Assembly: GCF_000241485.1 (NCBI RefSeq)
Contig: NZ_JH584241.1
Coordinates: 2,827,210-2,870,397 of the forward strand
Direction: 5' to 3'
Source of the DNA: Sphingomonas sp. PAMC 26605
Lineage (GTDB): Bacteria > Pseudomonadota > Alphaproteobacteria > Sphingomonadales > Sphingomonadaceae
DNA length: 43,188 nucleotides
Part shown: piece by piece, positions 16,629-25,931 of the stretch
Position numbering within the stretch: the first letter of the stretch is position 1
Layout: each line of letters begins with the position of its first letter
Position numbers and translations under genes: made by a program
Notes under the pieces: model-generated
Told to the model about the DNA's origin: nothing
Seen by the model: the letters and a program-made list of their open reading frames with translations, nothing else
Databases searched by the model: none

Positions 16629-17867
16629 ATGCACAAAACGCGATTGATCATCGGGCTCGCGCTGACCTACGCGATCTTCGGCGTGCTGCTCAACAGCGTC
16701 GGCACCGTCATCCTGCAATCGATCGAAACGTTCGGTGTCACAAAGGGCGCCGCGAGCTCGCTCGAGGGGTTCAAGGACCTGTCGATCGCCGCGACCAGCT
16801 TTCTGCTCGCCGCCCAATTGCCGCGTTTCGGGCTGCGTCGTGCGATGATCGGCGCACTCGCGCTCGTCGCGGTCGCCTGTCTTGCAATGCCGCTCGCACC
16901 GGGCTTCTGGACGACCCGGCTGATGTTCCTTGCGGTCGGGGTCGGCTTCGGTATCGCCAAGGTGTCGGTCTACAGCTTCGTCGGGCTGTTGACCGACAGC
17001 AGCGCGCGCCACGCCTCGCTGCTCAACGTGATCGAGGGCGTGTTCATGCTCGGCGTCCTGAGCGGCTATTGGATCTTCGCGGCGTTCATCAACCCCGCCG
17101 ACCCCGCAGACCTGCATTGGCTCGACGTGTATTACGGGCTTGCGGCGGCGAGCATGGTTGCACTGGTGTTGCTGGTGCTCACGCCGTTCGACGAGAGCGC
17201 TGTCGACGACTCGGCAAACGCCACACACGGCGCTGGCGCGAAATTCGCCGAGATGGTCGCGCTCGCCTGGCGCCCACTGTCGCTTGCGTTCATCGCCGCG
17301 ATCTTCTGCTATGTGCTGGTCGAGCAGGGGATCGGCTCGTGGCTGCCGACCTTCAACCGCGAACTGCTCGGCCTTTCGGCGCAGATGAGCGTACAGGCCG
17401 CGTCGATCTTCGCGATCTGCCTCGCGCTCGGCCGGCTCGGCGCGGGCGTGATCGTGCGGCGGACCGGTTGGTTTCCGCTGGTCTGCGGCTGCCTCGGGGG
17501 GATGGCGGCGGTGATCGTCGCGGTGCTGCCGCTCGCCACGGCGCATCACGCGCCGGTGACGGGTTGGGCGGGCGCGCCGGTCGCGGCCTATCTGCTGCCG
17601 ATGATCGGGCTGTTGATGGCACCGATCTATCCGGCACTCAATTCGGCGATCCTCTCCGCGATGCCGCCGCGCGAGCAGCCCGCGATGGTCGGGCTGATCG
17701 TCGTTTTCTCGGCGCTCGGCGGGACGACCGGATCGTTCATCGTCGGCCACATCTTCGCGGCGTTCCAGGGAACGACCGCCTTCTACGTGCTCCTCGTGCC
17801 GATCGCCGCGCTGGCCGTGGCGGCGACGCTGGTGCGGCGGCGGAGCGGCGCGGTGCGCCCCGTCTGA
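16629..17867 (+). CDS. MFS sugar transporter
   Basis: 412 residues with about 12 hydrophobic segments and the major-facilitator layout, including an RTGWF loop after a middle segment and a large cytoplasmic loop around 185-210 (FDESAVDDS...). It resembles the FHS/FucP branch of sugar:proton symporters, but I cannot assign the sugar. ATG 16629 follows GGGGAGGA closely; an in-frame ATG at 16584 sits directly on AGGAG with no spacing and is less likely. Placed divergently from GH65 and pgmB, it probably brings the periplasmic disaccharide or glucose into the cytoplasm. Its 3' end lies 21 bp from the convergent catalase-family gene. Confidence 0.88.
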   Translation: MHKTRLIIGLALTYAIFGVLLNSVGTVILQSIETFGVTKGAASSLEGFKDLSIAATSFLLAAQLPRFGLRRAMIGALALVAVACLAMPLAPGFWTTRLMFLAVGVGFGIAKVSVYSFVGLLTDSSARHASLLNVIEGVFMLGVLSGYWIFAAFINPADPADLHWLDVYYGLAAASMVALVLLVLTPFDESAVDDSANATHGAGAKFAEMVALAWRPLSLAFIAAIFCYVLVEQGIGSWLPTFNRELLGLSAQMSVQAASIFAICLALGRLGAGVIVRRTGWFPLVCGCLGGMAAVIVAVLPLATAHHAPVTGWAGAPVAAYLLPMIGLLMAPIYPALNSAILSAMPPREQPAMVGLIVVFSALGGTTGSFIVGHIFAAFQGTTAFYVLLVPIAALAVAATLVRRRSGAVRPV

Positions 17868-17888
17868 TCGTCCGCGCCGCCCATGCGC

Positions 17889-18971
17889 TCAGCCGGCGGC
17901 GCCCGGTTCGTGATACGGGCAACCGTTGGTGCGCGCGCGGAAATCGGCCGAGTGGCGATAGGTGTCGCGGCGCACGCGGTTGATGTTGCCGAGCGGCTGG
18001 TGCGCGGCGATGCCGGTCCACACGCTGAAGCGCGTTTCCTCGTTGATCAGCCGGACGTGCGCATCGCTCCAACTGTCCTGCGCCGCCGCGCGGACGGTGC
18101 CGACGCGGATGAACGGGCTCACCGCCTCGTCCCACTCGACCGTCGCGTCCTCGACGGGTTGTGCGTCCAGGTCGCGGCAAAGCTGGACGCGGAATTCCCA
18201 CTCGGCGTCGATCGCTTGCATCTCGGTCCGGACAGCCTCGCGGATCGCGTTTTCGCGGCCGTCGATCGCAACCTCCTCGCCCGTCATCCGTGTCATCGCG
18301 GGCGCGATCGGCACGAGGCTGAACTTGGCGATATAGTCGCCGAAGCGGAAAGCGGTTGCGCTATAGTAGGTTTCGCCGAGCGGCTCGACATTGGGCGCGC
18401 CGCCGAGCGCGTTGACGGCAGCCGGCGCTTCCGCACCGACCGCTTCGAAGGCATGACGCACACCCCGCAGCGCCGCCGACACGACCTTCTTGGTGCCTTC
18501 GAGGCGGTCGGTGGTCTTGGCGAGCATCTTCAGATTGCCGAGGAACGCGTCGGCGGTCTTGGCCTGGAACACCGGGCCGTTGATCATCACGAAATCCTGT
18601 GCATCGCCCTCCGATCCCGGCAGGCGATCGCCGGCGACATCGAACACCTTCATCGCGAGGCCGCGCGGCAGACCGATCACGTCGCGCAGGATGTCGCCGG
18701 CGTTGGTCGACAGCCGGATCAGCACCCTGTGCGTGCCGGGCACCGCGAACAGGCCTTGCGCGAGTTCGGCGGGCAAGTCGCGATCGACCGTCAATTCGCC
18801 TTCAAGCAGACCGTGCGACTTGGCATGGACCGATCGCACGGCGTGGCCATAATCCTCAGCGGTGCGCTCGAGGATCGTATCGAAGGTCGCCTCGAGTTCG
18901 GCAACGGTGTGCGGCTCGTCGTTTAGCATGCGCTCGACGTCGGTCTGGTAGCGGATCGGGTCGGAAATCAT
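17889..18971 (-). CDS. Catalase-family heme protein
   Basis: 360 residues. The middle of the protein follows the catalase fold: SVHAKSHGLLEGELTV corresponds to the distal-His segment, LIRLSTNAGDILRDVIGLPRGLAMKVFDV to the R-S-T and RDPRGFAVKF region, and DFVMINGPVF to the distal-Asn region. The classical proximal-Tyr motif (RLxSYxDT) is not evident; the C-terminal DTYRHS has a Tyr but in a different setting. It is also shorter than ordinary catalases (about 480 or more residues). It may be a small catalase-related peroxidase or an oxylipin-type heme protein rather than a true catalase. The start at 18971 has AAAGGCG upstream; the frame stays open to 19418 without support. No signal peptide. 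Confidence 0.75.
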   Translation of the reverse strand: MISDPIRYQTDVERMLNDEPHTVAELEATFDTILERTAEDYGHAVRSVHAKSHGLLEGELTVDRDLPAELAQGLFAVPGTHRVLIRLSTNAGDILRDVIGLPRGLAMKVFDVAGDRLPGSEGDAQDFVMINGPVFQAKTADAFLGNLKMLAKTTDRLEGTKKVVSAALRGVRHAFEAVGAEAPAAVNALGGAPNVEPLGETYYSATAFRFGDYIAKFSLVPIAPAMTRMTGEEVAIDGRENAIREAVRTEMQAIDAEWEFRVQLCRDLDAQPVEDATVEWDEAVSPFIRVGTVRAAAQDSWSDAHVRLINEETRFSVWTGIAAHQPLGNINRVRRDTYRHSADFRARTNGCPYHEPGAAG

Positions 18972-19137
18972 GGAACGCCTTTTGTAACAGAGGGCGCGCC
19001 TCGGGCGCCCCCTGACAACGCCTTTGTAGCCGAAACGCTGCACCGTGCCGGCAGGGCGCCGATCGGGAATCTCATCGCCGGCTGCCCCGGCGGCGCCTTG
19101 AGACTTGCGCGCGCGCTTTCGAGCGACCCGGCGCGCG

Positions 19138-20271
19138 TCAGCGTGTCGTCGAGAAGCGATAGACGATGACGTTGTGATAGGTCTGCCCCGGGTCGAGCCG
19201 CGCCGAGCCGAGCATCGGCTGGTTGGGCGTATCGGGAAACACTTGCGGTTCGAGCGCGATGCCGTCGCCCTGACGATAGGCATGGCCCGATTTCCCGACC
19301 GCGGTACCGTCGAGGAAATTGCCGGTATAGAGCTGGACGCCGGGCTGATTCGACAGCACTTCCAACGTCCGCCCGCTGGCCGGATCAGTGACGCGCGCGG
19401 CGAGCCGCGGGGTCGCACTCAGCCCGCGACCCAGCACATAGTTCTCGTCATAGCCCTGACCGTAAACGATCTGCGGATCGCTCGCGTCGCGGATCCGGCT
19501 GCCAATCACGGACGGCGTACGGAAATCGAGCGGCGTGCCCGCCACCGGGCGGAACGCACCCGTCGGGATCAGCGTGCGGTCGACCGGCGTGGTCGTCTCC
19601 GCCGGAATGGTGAGCACGGCGTCGTAGATCGAGCGCTGCGCCGCTTCGCCGCCAAGGTTGAAGAAGCTGTGGTTGGTGATGTTGACCACGGTCGGCTTGG
19701 TCGTCGTCGCACGATAGTCGAGCGTGAGTTCGTTATTGTCGCCGAGCGTGTAGGTCGCGGTCACGCTGAGCGCGCCAGGATAGCCTTCCTCGCCATCGGC
19801 GCTGGTGTAGCTGAGCGTGACATGTGCGCTCGCGCCGCCGGCGAGCTCGACGATCCGCCACAGCCGCTTGTCGAATCCTTTGGCGCCGCCGTGCAGGGCG
19901 TTGGTCTTGTCGTTGGTGGCGAGCGTATAGGCATGGCCATCGAGCGTGAAGCGCCCGGCCTTGATGCGGTTGGCATAGCGACCGACGGTCGCGCCGAAAT
20001 AATTGGGGGCGGTGATATAGCCGTTCATATCGCGATAGCCGAGCGTGACATCGGCAATCTTGCCGTCGCGATCTGGGACATCGACGCCTTGCAGGATTGC
20101 GCCATAGCTGAGGATTCGTGCCTTCATGCCGTGCGCGTTGGTCAGCGTGACGATTTCGACCGCGCTGCCATCGGGAAGCGTTCCGAAACGCGCGCGCTCG
20201 GCGCCTGCGGCGAGCGCCGCCGACGGGAGCGTTGTGAAAGCAAGCGTTGCCAAAGCGATCATCCGAAACAT
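19138..20271 (-). CDS. galM: Exported aldose 1-epimerase
   Basis: Interconverts alpha and beta anomers of free aldoses. 377 residues, starting with a Sec signal peptide (MFRMIALATLAFTTLPSAALA), so the enzyme should be periplasmic, as many sphingomonad and Caulobacter mutarotases are. Catalytic features are NALHGGAKGFDKRLW (His), NITNHSFFNLGG (His) and the C-terminal GIALEPQVFPDTPNQ with the general-base Glu. ATG 20271 has AGAGGA upstream and begins the signal peptide; the frame is open to 20349. It is a single gene between catalase and kup but is likely to serve the periplasmic glycosidases in this neighbourhood. That is inference. Confidence 0.93.
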   Translation of the reverse strand: MFRMIALATLAFTTLPSAALAAGAERARFGTLPDGSAVEIVTLTNAHGMKARILSYGAILQGVDVPDRDGKIADVTLGYRDMNGYITAPNYFGATVGRYANRIKAGRFTLDGHAYTLATNDKTNALHGGAKGFDKRLWRIVELAGGASAHVTLSYTSADGEEGYPGALSVTATYTLGDNNELTLDYRATTTKPTVVNITNHSFFNLGGEAAQRSIYDAVLTIPAETTTPVDRTLIPTGAFRPVAGTPLDFRTPSVIGSRIRDASDPQIVYGQGYDENYVLGRGLSATPRLAARVTDPASGRTLEVLSNQPGVQLYTGNFLDGTAVGKSGHAYRQGDGIALEPQVFPDTPNQPMLGSARLDPGQTYHNVIVYRFSTTR

Positions 20272-20386
20272 TGGGGGTCCTCTCGACGGAGCGATCGCAG
20301 ACGCAGCGTGCGCCGCTGCCGCTTCGTTCTGGCCGTTATAGTCAGACATTAAGCCCGAAAACGCAAGGCCTGCGGCATGTTGCCAC

Positions 20387-20398
20387 GCTTCGCGAAGC
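20387..20398. repeat. 12-bp perfect palindrome
   Basis: GCTTCGCGAAGC is self-complementary. It lies in the 234-bp gap between galM and kup, upstream of galM. It could be an operator or a chance GC-rich palindrome; nothing else supports a function. Confidence 0.3.
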
Positions 20399-20505
20399 TT
20401 TGTTCCGAAGCGGTCCGGACTTTCTCCCCCTAGGGAGCTGTACGGCCCATTTGCGCCGAGGCATCGTACGTTGTCCGACTAATGTGGCGGTCGCGCGATC
20501 TGCCG

Positions 20506-22434
20506 TCAGATCCTGATTTCGGTACCGATCTCGATCAACTGGCGCGACGCGATGCCGAATGAAGCGCCGGTCGGCGTCGCGTTGCGTTGCATCCAGACGA
20601 ACAATGCCTCGCGCCACGGCCACATCCCCGCGACGGCGCGGTCGGGCACGAGCGTCTCATGCCCGATATAATAGCTGATCTCGGATATCTCGTCGTCGGC
20701 GACGTTGGTCCGGGCATGGCGGATCCGCGCTGGGATATCGAGATCCTCCATGAAACCGAAGCGCAGGATCACACGCCAGAAGCCCGCAGACAGTTCGTGC
20801 GATTCGGCGCAGCGTTCGTCGGGCATGGTCGGGATCTCCTCGGTCACGACCGATACGAGGAAGACGCATGTCTGCAGCGCCTTGTTGTGCCGGACATGCG
20901 TCGCCAGGGCGAGCGGCATGCCGCTGGTCGAGGCGCTGAGGAAGGCGGCAACGCCGGGGACACGCGCGATCTGTTTCCGCTCGAGCATCGCGACGAAACG
21001 ATCCTCCGGCTCGCGCAAACCCGCGCGCGCCGCCTCGACGAGCAGGATGCCGCGCCGCCAGGTGAGCATCAGGAAGGCGATCACTCCCGCGATGACCAGC
21101 GGAAACCAGCCGCCTTCGAGCAGCTTCATCGCGTTCGACGAGAAGAAGATGAGGTCGAGCAGCATCAGGCCGCCGTTCACCACGACGACCAGCACCGGGT
21201 TGTAGCCCCAGCGCAGCGCGACCAGCGCGGCGAGGAAGGTCGAGATTGCCATCAATCCCGACACCGCGATCCCATACGCGCCCGCCAGTGCATCCGACGA
21301 TCCGAAGGTCAGCACCGCGGTCAAGGTCGCGACCGCGAGCAGCCAGTTGGCGAGCGGCACGTAGATCTGCCCGCTTTCCTCGCGCGCGGTATGCGTCACG
21401 CCGAACCGCGGCAGGAAGCCGAGCTGGATTGCCTGCTGCGTCAGCGAAAACACCCCAGAGATGATCGCTTGCGAGGCGATGACCGTAGCGAGCGTCGCGA
21501 ACGCCACCATCGGGTAGTGTGCCCAGGGTGGGGCAAGCCCGTAAAAAGAATTGTCGATCTGGCTCGGATCGAGGCTGAGGAGCGCCGCCTGGCCGAGATA
21601 GTTGAGCACGATCGCCGGCAACGCGACCGCGAACCAGGCGAGCCGCACCGCGCCCGCGCCGAAATGCCCCATGTCGGCATACATCGCCTCGCCGCCGGTG
21701 ACCGCGAGAAACACCGCGCCCATCACCGCGAAGCTGACGAGGAGGGGCGCGTGCGTCAGGAACGCGAGCGCGGAAAACGGGTTTAGGGCGATCAGCACGT
21801 GCGGCGCGCGGATGATCGACGCGATTCCGAGCAAGGCTATCGCGACGAACCAGCCAAGCATCACCGGGCCGAAGATCCGGCCGATGAACCCGGTCCCGCG
21901 CGACTGCACCGCGAACAGCCCGATCAGAATGACGACGGTGATCGGCAGAACGAGGCGTGCGAGTCCGGGCGCGCTCGCCTTTAGGCCTTCGACCGCGCTG
22001 AGGACCGAGATCGCCGGTGTGATCGCGCCGTCCCCATAGAGCAGTGCGGCGCCGACCAGCCCGAGCACCAGCAACGCCGCGCGCCGGCTGCCGAGCGGCG
22101 CGTCGCGTGTGCCCAGCAAGGCGAGCATCGCCACGACGCCGCCCTCACCGTGATTGTCGGCGCGCATGATGAGCAGGGCATATTTGATCGAGACGACGAG
22201 GATCAGCGACCAGATGACGAGCGCGGCGACCCCGCTCGCGGCCTGCGCGACATTGCCGCCTTCGCCCGCGAGCGCGGCGTGGACCGCGACTTTGAAGGCG
22301 TAGAGCGGGCTCGTCCCGATATCGCCGTACACCACGCCCAGCGCCGCGAGCCCGAGCACGATCGGTGGCTTTTTCGCGGCGGCGGCGGGTGGAGGCGGGG
22401 CCTCGGCCGATGGCGTGGTCGTTGCCGCTTGCAC
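20506..22434 (-). CDS. kup: Low-affinity potassium uptake protein Kup
   Basis: 642 residues, normal for the KUP/HAK/KT family of K+:H+ symporters in the inner membrane. The hallmark GDIGTSPLYA is at 37-46 after a Pro/Ala-rich N-terminal tail. About 12 membrane segments occupy residues 25-455, with DNHGEGGVVAML, GDGAITPAISVLSAVEGLK and the GGEAMYADMGHFG segment recognisable. The last 180 residues form the hydrophilic cytoplasmic tail, including FVSVVTEEIPT and RFGFMEDLDIP-type stretches. It is a stand-alone gene: galM lies downstream on the same strand, and a divergent DUF1800 gene starts 256 bp upstream. Confidence 0.96.
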   Translation of the reverse strand: MQAATTTPSAEAPPPPAAAAKKPPIVLGLAALGVVYGDIGTSPLYAFKVAVHAALAGEGGNVAQAASGVAALVIWSLILVVSIKYALLIMRADNHGEGGVVAMLALLGTRDAPLGSRRAALLVLGLVGAALLYGDGAITPAISVLSAVEGLKASAPGLARLVLPITVVILIGLFAVQSRGTGFIGRIFGPVMLGWFVAIALLGIASIIRAPHVLIALNPFSALAFLTHAPLLVSFAVMGAVFLAVTGGEAMYADMGHFGAGAVRLAWFAVALPAIVLNYLGQAALLSLDPSQIDNSFYGLAPPWAHYPMVAFATLATVIASQAIISGVFSLTQQAIQLGFLPRFGVTHTAREESGQIYVPLANWLLAVATLTAVLTFGSSDALAGAYGIAVSGLMAISTFLAALVALRWGYNPVLVVVVNGGLMLLDLIFFSSNAMKLLEGGWFPLVIAGVIAFLMLTWRRGILLVEAARAGLREPEDRFVAMLERKQIARVPGVAAFLSASTSGMPLALATHVRHNKALQTCVFLVSVVTEEIPTMPDERCAESHELSAGFWRVILRFGFMEDLDIPARIRHARTNVADDEISEISYYIGHETLVPDRAVAGMWPWREALFVWMQRNATPTGASFGIASRQLIEIGTEIRI

Positions 22435-22690
22435 CGTCGTATCGCTCCATCGCTCGCTCGCACCTTGCGCTTAAGCAGCGTGCCGCGGATGCGAAAGTGA
22501 AGCTTTGGTCATGCGCCACCGACGCGCGGGGGTATCGCGCCGGGCCGGGGGCAGGGTGTGCGGCGCTGACAAATCCGGTGAGGCAGATCCAGCTCGGCTA
22601 AGGCGGTCCGCATGAATTCGGCGTCACAAACCGGGGCGACAGCTACAGTTAAGCGTTGTTCTTCTATATCCGCTCGCAAAGGAGATCGAA

Positions 22691-24256
22691 ATGCCGGCCC
22701 GTTCCGCCTTCGTCCTGCTCTTGCTGACGACCGCCACTTCCGCGATCGCTGCTTCGCACGATCAGACGACCGCTGCGTGGAGCAACCGTTTGACCTGGGG
22801 CGTCTCGGCGCAATCCCGCGAGGACGCGGCGCCGGGGAGTGACGCCTGGCTCGAGGCGCAGCTCAAACATCCCGACGACACGCTGCCCCCGGCGATCGCC
22901 GCGCAGATTGCCGCGATGCAGATCAGCCAGAAACCGGTTGCGCAGCTTGTCGTCGATGCCGACGCCGCGAATCGCTACGCCGGCAAGCTGCCCGACGTTG
23001 CCCAGCGCGATGCCGCGCACACGGCGTATCAGCACGACATGACTGCGCTCGCCAATGAGGCCGCGACGCGCTCGCTACTGCGCGATATTTACGCGCCCGA
23101 CCAGTTGCGCGAGCAGGTGACGTGGTTCTGGATGAACCATTTCAGCGTCCAGGCGCAGAAGCGCGACGTCCGCGCGATGGTCGGCGATTATGAGGAGACG
23201 GTGCGCGCGCATGCGTTCGGCAAGTTCCGCGACTTGCTCGAAGCGACGCTCCGGCACCCCGCGATGCTGCGCTATCTCGACAACGACCAGAACGCCGCCA
23301 AGCACATCAACGAGAATTACGCGCGCGAGATCCTCGAACTGCATTCGATGGGTGTCGGGGCGGGTTATAGCCAGAAGGATGTCCAGGAACTCGCGCGGAT
23401 CCTGACCGGCGTCGGGGTCGATCTCAGCCCGACCGCGCCCAAGCTCAGCCCCGAGCGGCAGCCGCTGTATGTCCGCGCGGGGCTGTTCGAGTTCAACCCC
23501 AACCGCCACGATTTCGGCGACAAGCTGTTCCTTGGCCAGACGATCAAGGGCAGTGGCTTCGCTGAAGTCGAGACCGCGCTCGACCTGATCGCGCGCGCGC
23601 CGCAGACCGCGCATCACGTCTCGCTCCAGCTCGCCACCTATTTCATGGGCGACCAGCCGCCCGCCACGGTGGTCGACCGGATGACCGCGGCATGGCGCCG
23701 GAGCGACGGCGATATCGCCGCGGTGCTGCGCGCGATGATCCGTGCGCCCGAGTTCAAGCAATCGCTCGGCACCGCGTTCAAGGATCCGATGCACTATACC
23801 GTGTCGGCGGTGCGGCTGATGTATGGCGACCAGACGATCATCAACCCCCAGCCGATCCTCGGCTGGCTCAACCGCATGGGCGAGGGGCTTTACGCGCGCG
23901 AGACGCCCGACGGCTTTCCGATGGAGTCCGCCGCCTGGACGGGGCCCGGCCAGATGTCGGTCCGGTTCGAGATCGCGCGACAGATCGGCAGCGGCGCGGG
24001 CGTGCTGTTCCGGCTGCCCGCACCGCCGGGGCCGTCGGCGATGGCGGTGATGGCGGGCGCTGCAGTTCCGGCGGCAGCCGCGGCGCCACCGCCGCCATTC
24101 CCTGCGCCGCCTGTCCCGCATTTGCAGACCGCCGCCTATTTCACGGCGATCGCCCCTGCGGTCGCCGCGTCCACCACCACCGCGCTGACACAGGCGAGCT
24201 CGCCGCAGGAATGGAACGCGCTGTTCCTGTCCTCGCCCGATTTCATGCGCCGTTGA
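22691..24256 (+). CDS. Exported DUF1800-family protein
   Basis: 521 residues with a Sec signal peptide (cleavage near AIA-ASH at about 20). The DUF1800 body includes QVTWFWMNHFSV, LRHPAMLRYLDND, the KHINENYAREILELHSMGV signature near 205-225 and a C-terminal RETPDGFPMES region. A Pro/Ala-rich low-complexity stretch (about 440-475) is inserted before the C-terminus. The family has no established biochemical function and is nearly always followed by a DUF1501 gene, as here (19-bp gap). AAAGGAGATCGAA before ATG 22691 is a strong ribosome-binding site. Confidence 0.9.
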   Translation: MPARSAFVLLLLTTATSAIAASHDQTTAAWSNRLTWGVSAQSREDAAPGSDAWLEAQLKHPDDTLPPAIAAQIAAMQISQKPVAQLVVDADAANRYAGKLPDVAQRDAAHTAYQHDMTALANEAATRSLLRDIYAPDQLREQVTWFWMNHFSVQAQKRDVRAMVGDYEETVRAHAFGKFRDLLEATLRHPAMLRYLDNDQNAAKHINENYAREILELHSMGVGAGYSQKDVQELARILTGVGVDLSPTAPKLSPERQPLYVRAGLFEFNPNRHDFGDKLFLGQTIKGSGFAEVETALDLIARAPQTAHHVSLQLATYFMGDQPPATVVDRMTAAWRRSDGDIAAVLRAMIRAPEFKQSLGTAFKDPMHYTVSAVRLMYGDQTIINPQPILGWLNRMGEGLYARETPDGFPMESAAWTGPGQMSVRFEIARQIGSGAGVLFRLPAPPGPSAMAVMAGAAVPAAAAAPPPPFPAPPVPHLQTAAYFTAIAPAVAASTTTALTQASSPQEWNALFLSSPDFMRR

Positions 24257-24275
24257 TCGTTCCCGGAGACCGCTG

Positions 24276-25490
24276 ATGTTGCTCGATCGTCGCCAACTCC
24301 TCGCGGGCGCCGCCGCGCTCGCCCCGCTTGTCATTGCCGGACGCGCCTTCGCCGCGCCGCAGGCGGGCAGCCGACTGCTCGTCGTTTTCCTGCGCGGCGC
24401 CTATGATGCCGCCAATATCATCGCCCCGACGGGAAGCGATTTCTACCACGCCTCGCGCCCGACGATCGCGCTCGGCAAGCCCAACGCCGCCGATCCGAAC
24501 GCGCCGATCGCGCTCGACGCCGACTGGAGCCTGCACCCGGCACTCAAGGAATCGATCTATCCGCTGTGGCAGAAGAAGCAGATCGCGTTCGTCCCCTTTG
24601 TCGGCACGGACGACTTGAGCCGCAGCCATTTCGAGACGCAGGACACGATCGAACTCGGCCAGCCGATCGGCGGGCACCGCGACTATAATTCGGGCTTCAT
24701 GGCGCGCCTCGCCGCGGCGCTCGGGCAAGACAAGCCGATTTCCTTCACCGATCAATTGCCGCTGTGCTTCCGCGGCGGCCCGATCATCCCCAATATCGGG
24801 CTCGGCGCGGTCGGATCGAAGCCCGCGGTGCCGCCCAAGGACGCGGCGCTGATCACGCAGATGTACCGCGGGCAGCGCAACGGCACGAGCGACCTCGGCA
24901 GCGCCGTCGCTGAGGGCTTCCAGGTGCGCGACAGCGTGTTCAGGACCGTCGACGAGGAAATGAAGCAGGCGAGCCGCGGCGCGGTCAGCCCCAAGGGGTT
25001 CGAGCTGTCGGCGCGGCGGATCGGAACGTTGATGCGCGACCAGTTCAACCTCGCCTTCGTCGATGTCGGCGGCTGGGATACGCACGTCAACCAGGGCGGC
25101 GCGCAGGGCTATCTCGCGACGCATATCGGCGAGCTCGGGCGCGGGCTCGCGGGGTTCGCCGAGGCGATCGGTCCCGATGCGTGGCAGCACACGACGGTGG
25201 TGGTGGTCTCCGAATTCGGCCGCACCTTCCATGAGAATGGCGACAAGGGCACCGACCATGGCCATGGCAGTATCTATTGGGTGCTCGGCGGTGGCGTGAA
25301 CGGCGGGCGGATGGCGGGCGCGCAGGTCGCCTTGGCGCAGGCGACGCTCAACCAGGGACGCGACCTGCCGGTGCTGACCGATTATCGCGGGCTGCTCGGC
25401 GGCCTGGTCGCGCGCCAGTTCGGGCTTGCGCCCGACCGGCTGGGATCGGTCTTCCCCGGCGTCGCGCCGATCGATCTGTCGCTTGCCTGA
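24276..25490 (+). CDS. Tat-exported DUF1501-family protein
   Basis: 404 residues. The N-terminus DRRQLLAGAAALAP is a twin-arginine-type signal followed by a hydrophobic core and an AFA-AP cleavage site, so it should be exported folded. The body is the DUF1501 domain, related to the alkaline phosphatase/sulfatase fold. Visible blocks are FLRGAYDAANI, HPALKESIYPLW, SRSHFETQDTIELG, DVGGWDTHVNQGG and VVSEFGRTFHENGDKGTDHGHG; the last supplies a cluster of Asp/His that could bind metal. It forms an operon with the DUF1800 gene. Function unknown; the pair presumably acts together in the periplasm or cell envelope. Confidence 0.9.
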   Translation: MLLDRRQLLAGAAALAPLVIAGRAFAAPQAGSRLLVVFLRGAYDAANIIAPTGSDFYHASRPTIALGKPNAADPNAPIALDADWSLHPALKESIYPLWQKKQIAFVPFVGTDDLSRSHFETQDTIELGQPIGGHRDYNSGFMARLAAALGQDKPISFTDQLPLCFRGGPIIPNIGLGAVGSKPAVPPKDAALITQMYRGQRNGTSDLGSAVAEGFQVRDSVFRTVDEEMKQASRGAVSPKGFELSARRIGTLMRDQFNLAFVDVGGWDTHVNQGGAQGYLATHIGELGRGLAGFAEAIGPDAWQHTTVVVVSEFGRTFHENGDKGTDHGHGSIYWVLGGGVNGGRMAGAQVALAQATLNQGRDLPVLTDYRGLLGGLVARQFGLAPDRLGSVFPGVAPIDLSLA

Positions 25491-25508
25491 AACCGCTCCG
25501 CCATCGCG

Positions 25509-25931
25509 TCAAGATACGTCGAGCTCGGTATCGGTCGCAACGCGTTCCATCAGCTCGATCAGGCGGAGTGCGTCACGGGAGCTGGCGACGTGCGGCGCGA
25601 TCAGCGGCGCGACATAATGGTCGAGATAGGCCGACCGCCCGCGATACGCGAGCGACCAATTGCCGAAACGGCGCGCCGAGAGGTCCTCGGCGTGCAGCAC
25701 CGTGACATGATGATGGCGAGCGTCGCACCGGATCGCCGCCATGAGCGGGTTGACCGTGTCCGCCGGGCCCTCGATGACTTGCGCGAAATGGCGTTCGGTC
25801 GCGATCAGGACGCCGCTGACGCCGACCCGGGCGTTGCGCCGACGCGAAATCGCGACGATCTGGTTGATCGTCCGCTCGCTGTCGGCGGCCGCGAATGCCT
25901 GGATGCTGACGTAGAGCATGGAGCGAATCAC
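25509..25931 (-). CDS. Short BLUF-domain blue-light sensor
   Basis: About 140 residues, nearly all of it one BLUF (FAD-binding blue-light sensing) domain. With the GTG start at 25931 the key residues are Tyr 7 (LYVS), Asn 33 (RRNARVGVSG), Gln 51 (FAQVIEG) and Trp 92 (NWSLAY), which correspond well to Tyr 8, Asn 32, Gln 50 and Trp 91 of PixD. All residues needed for the flavin photocycle therefore seem present. ATG 25919 is an alternative but would shorten the first beta strand; neither start has a clear ribosome-binding site. No output domain is fused, so it should act through a protein partner. It converges with the DUF1501 gene (18-bp gap) and has no obvious regulatory partner nearby. Confidence 0.88.
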   Translation of the reverse strand: MIRSMLYVSIQAFAAADSERTINQIVAISRRRNARVGVSGVLIATERHFAQVIEGPADTVNPLMAAIRCDARHHHVTVLHAEDLSARRFGNWSLAYRGRSAYLDHYVAPLIAPHVASSRDALRLIELMERVATDTELDVS

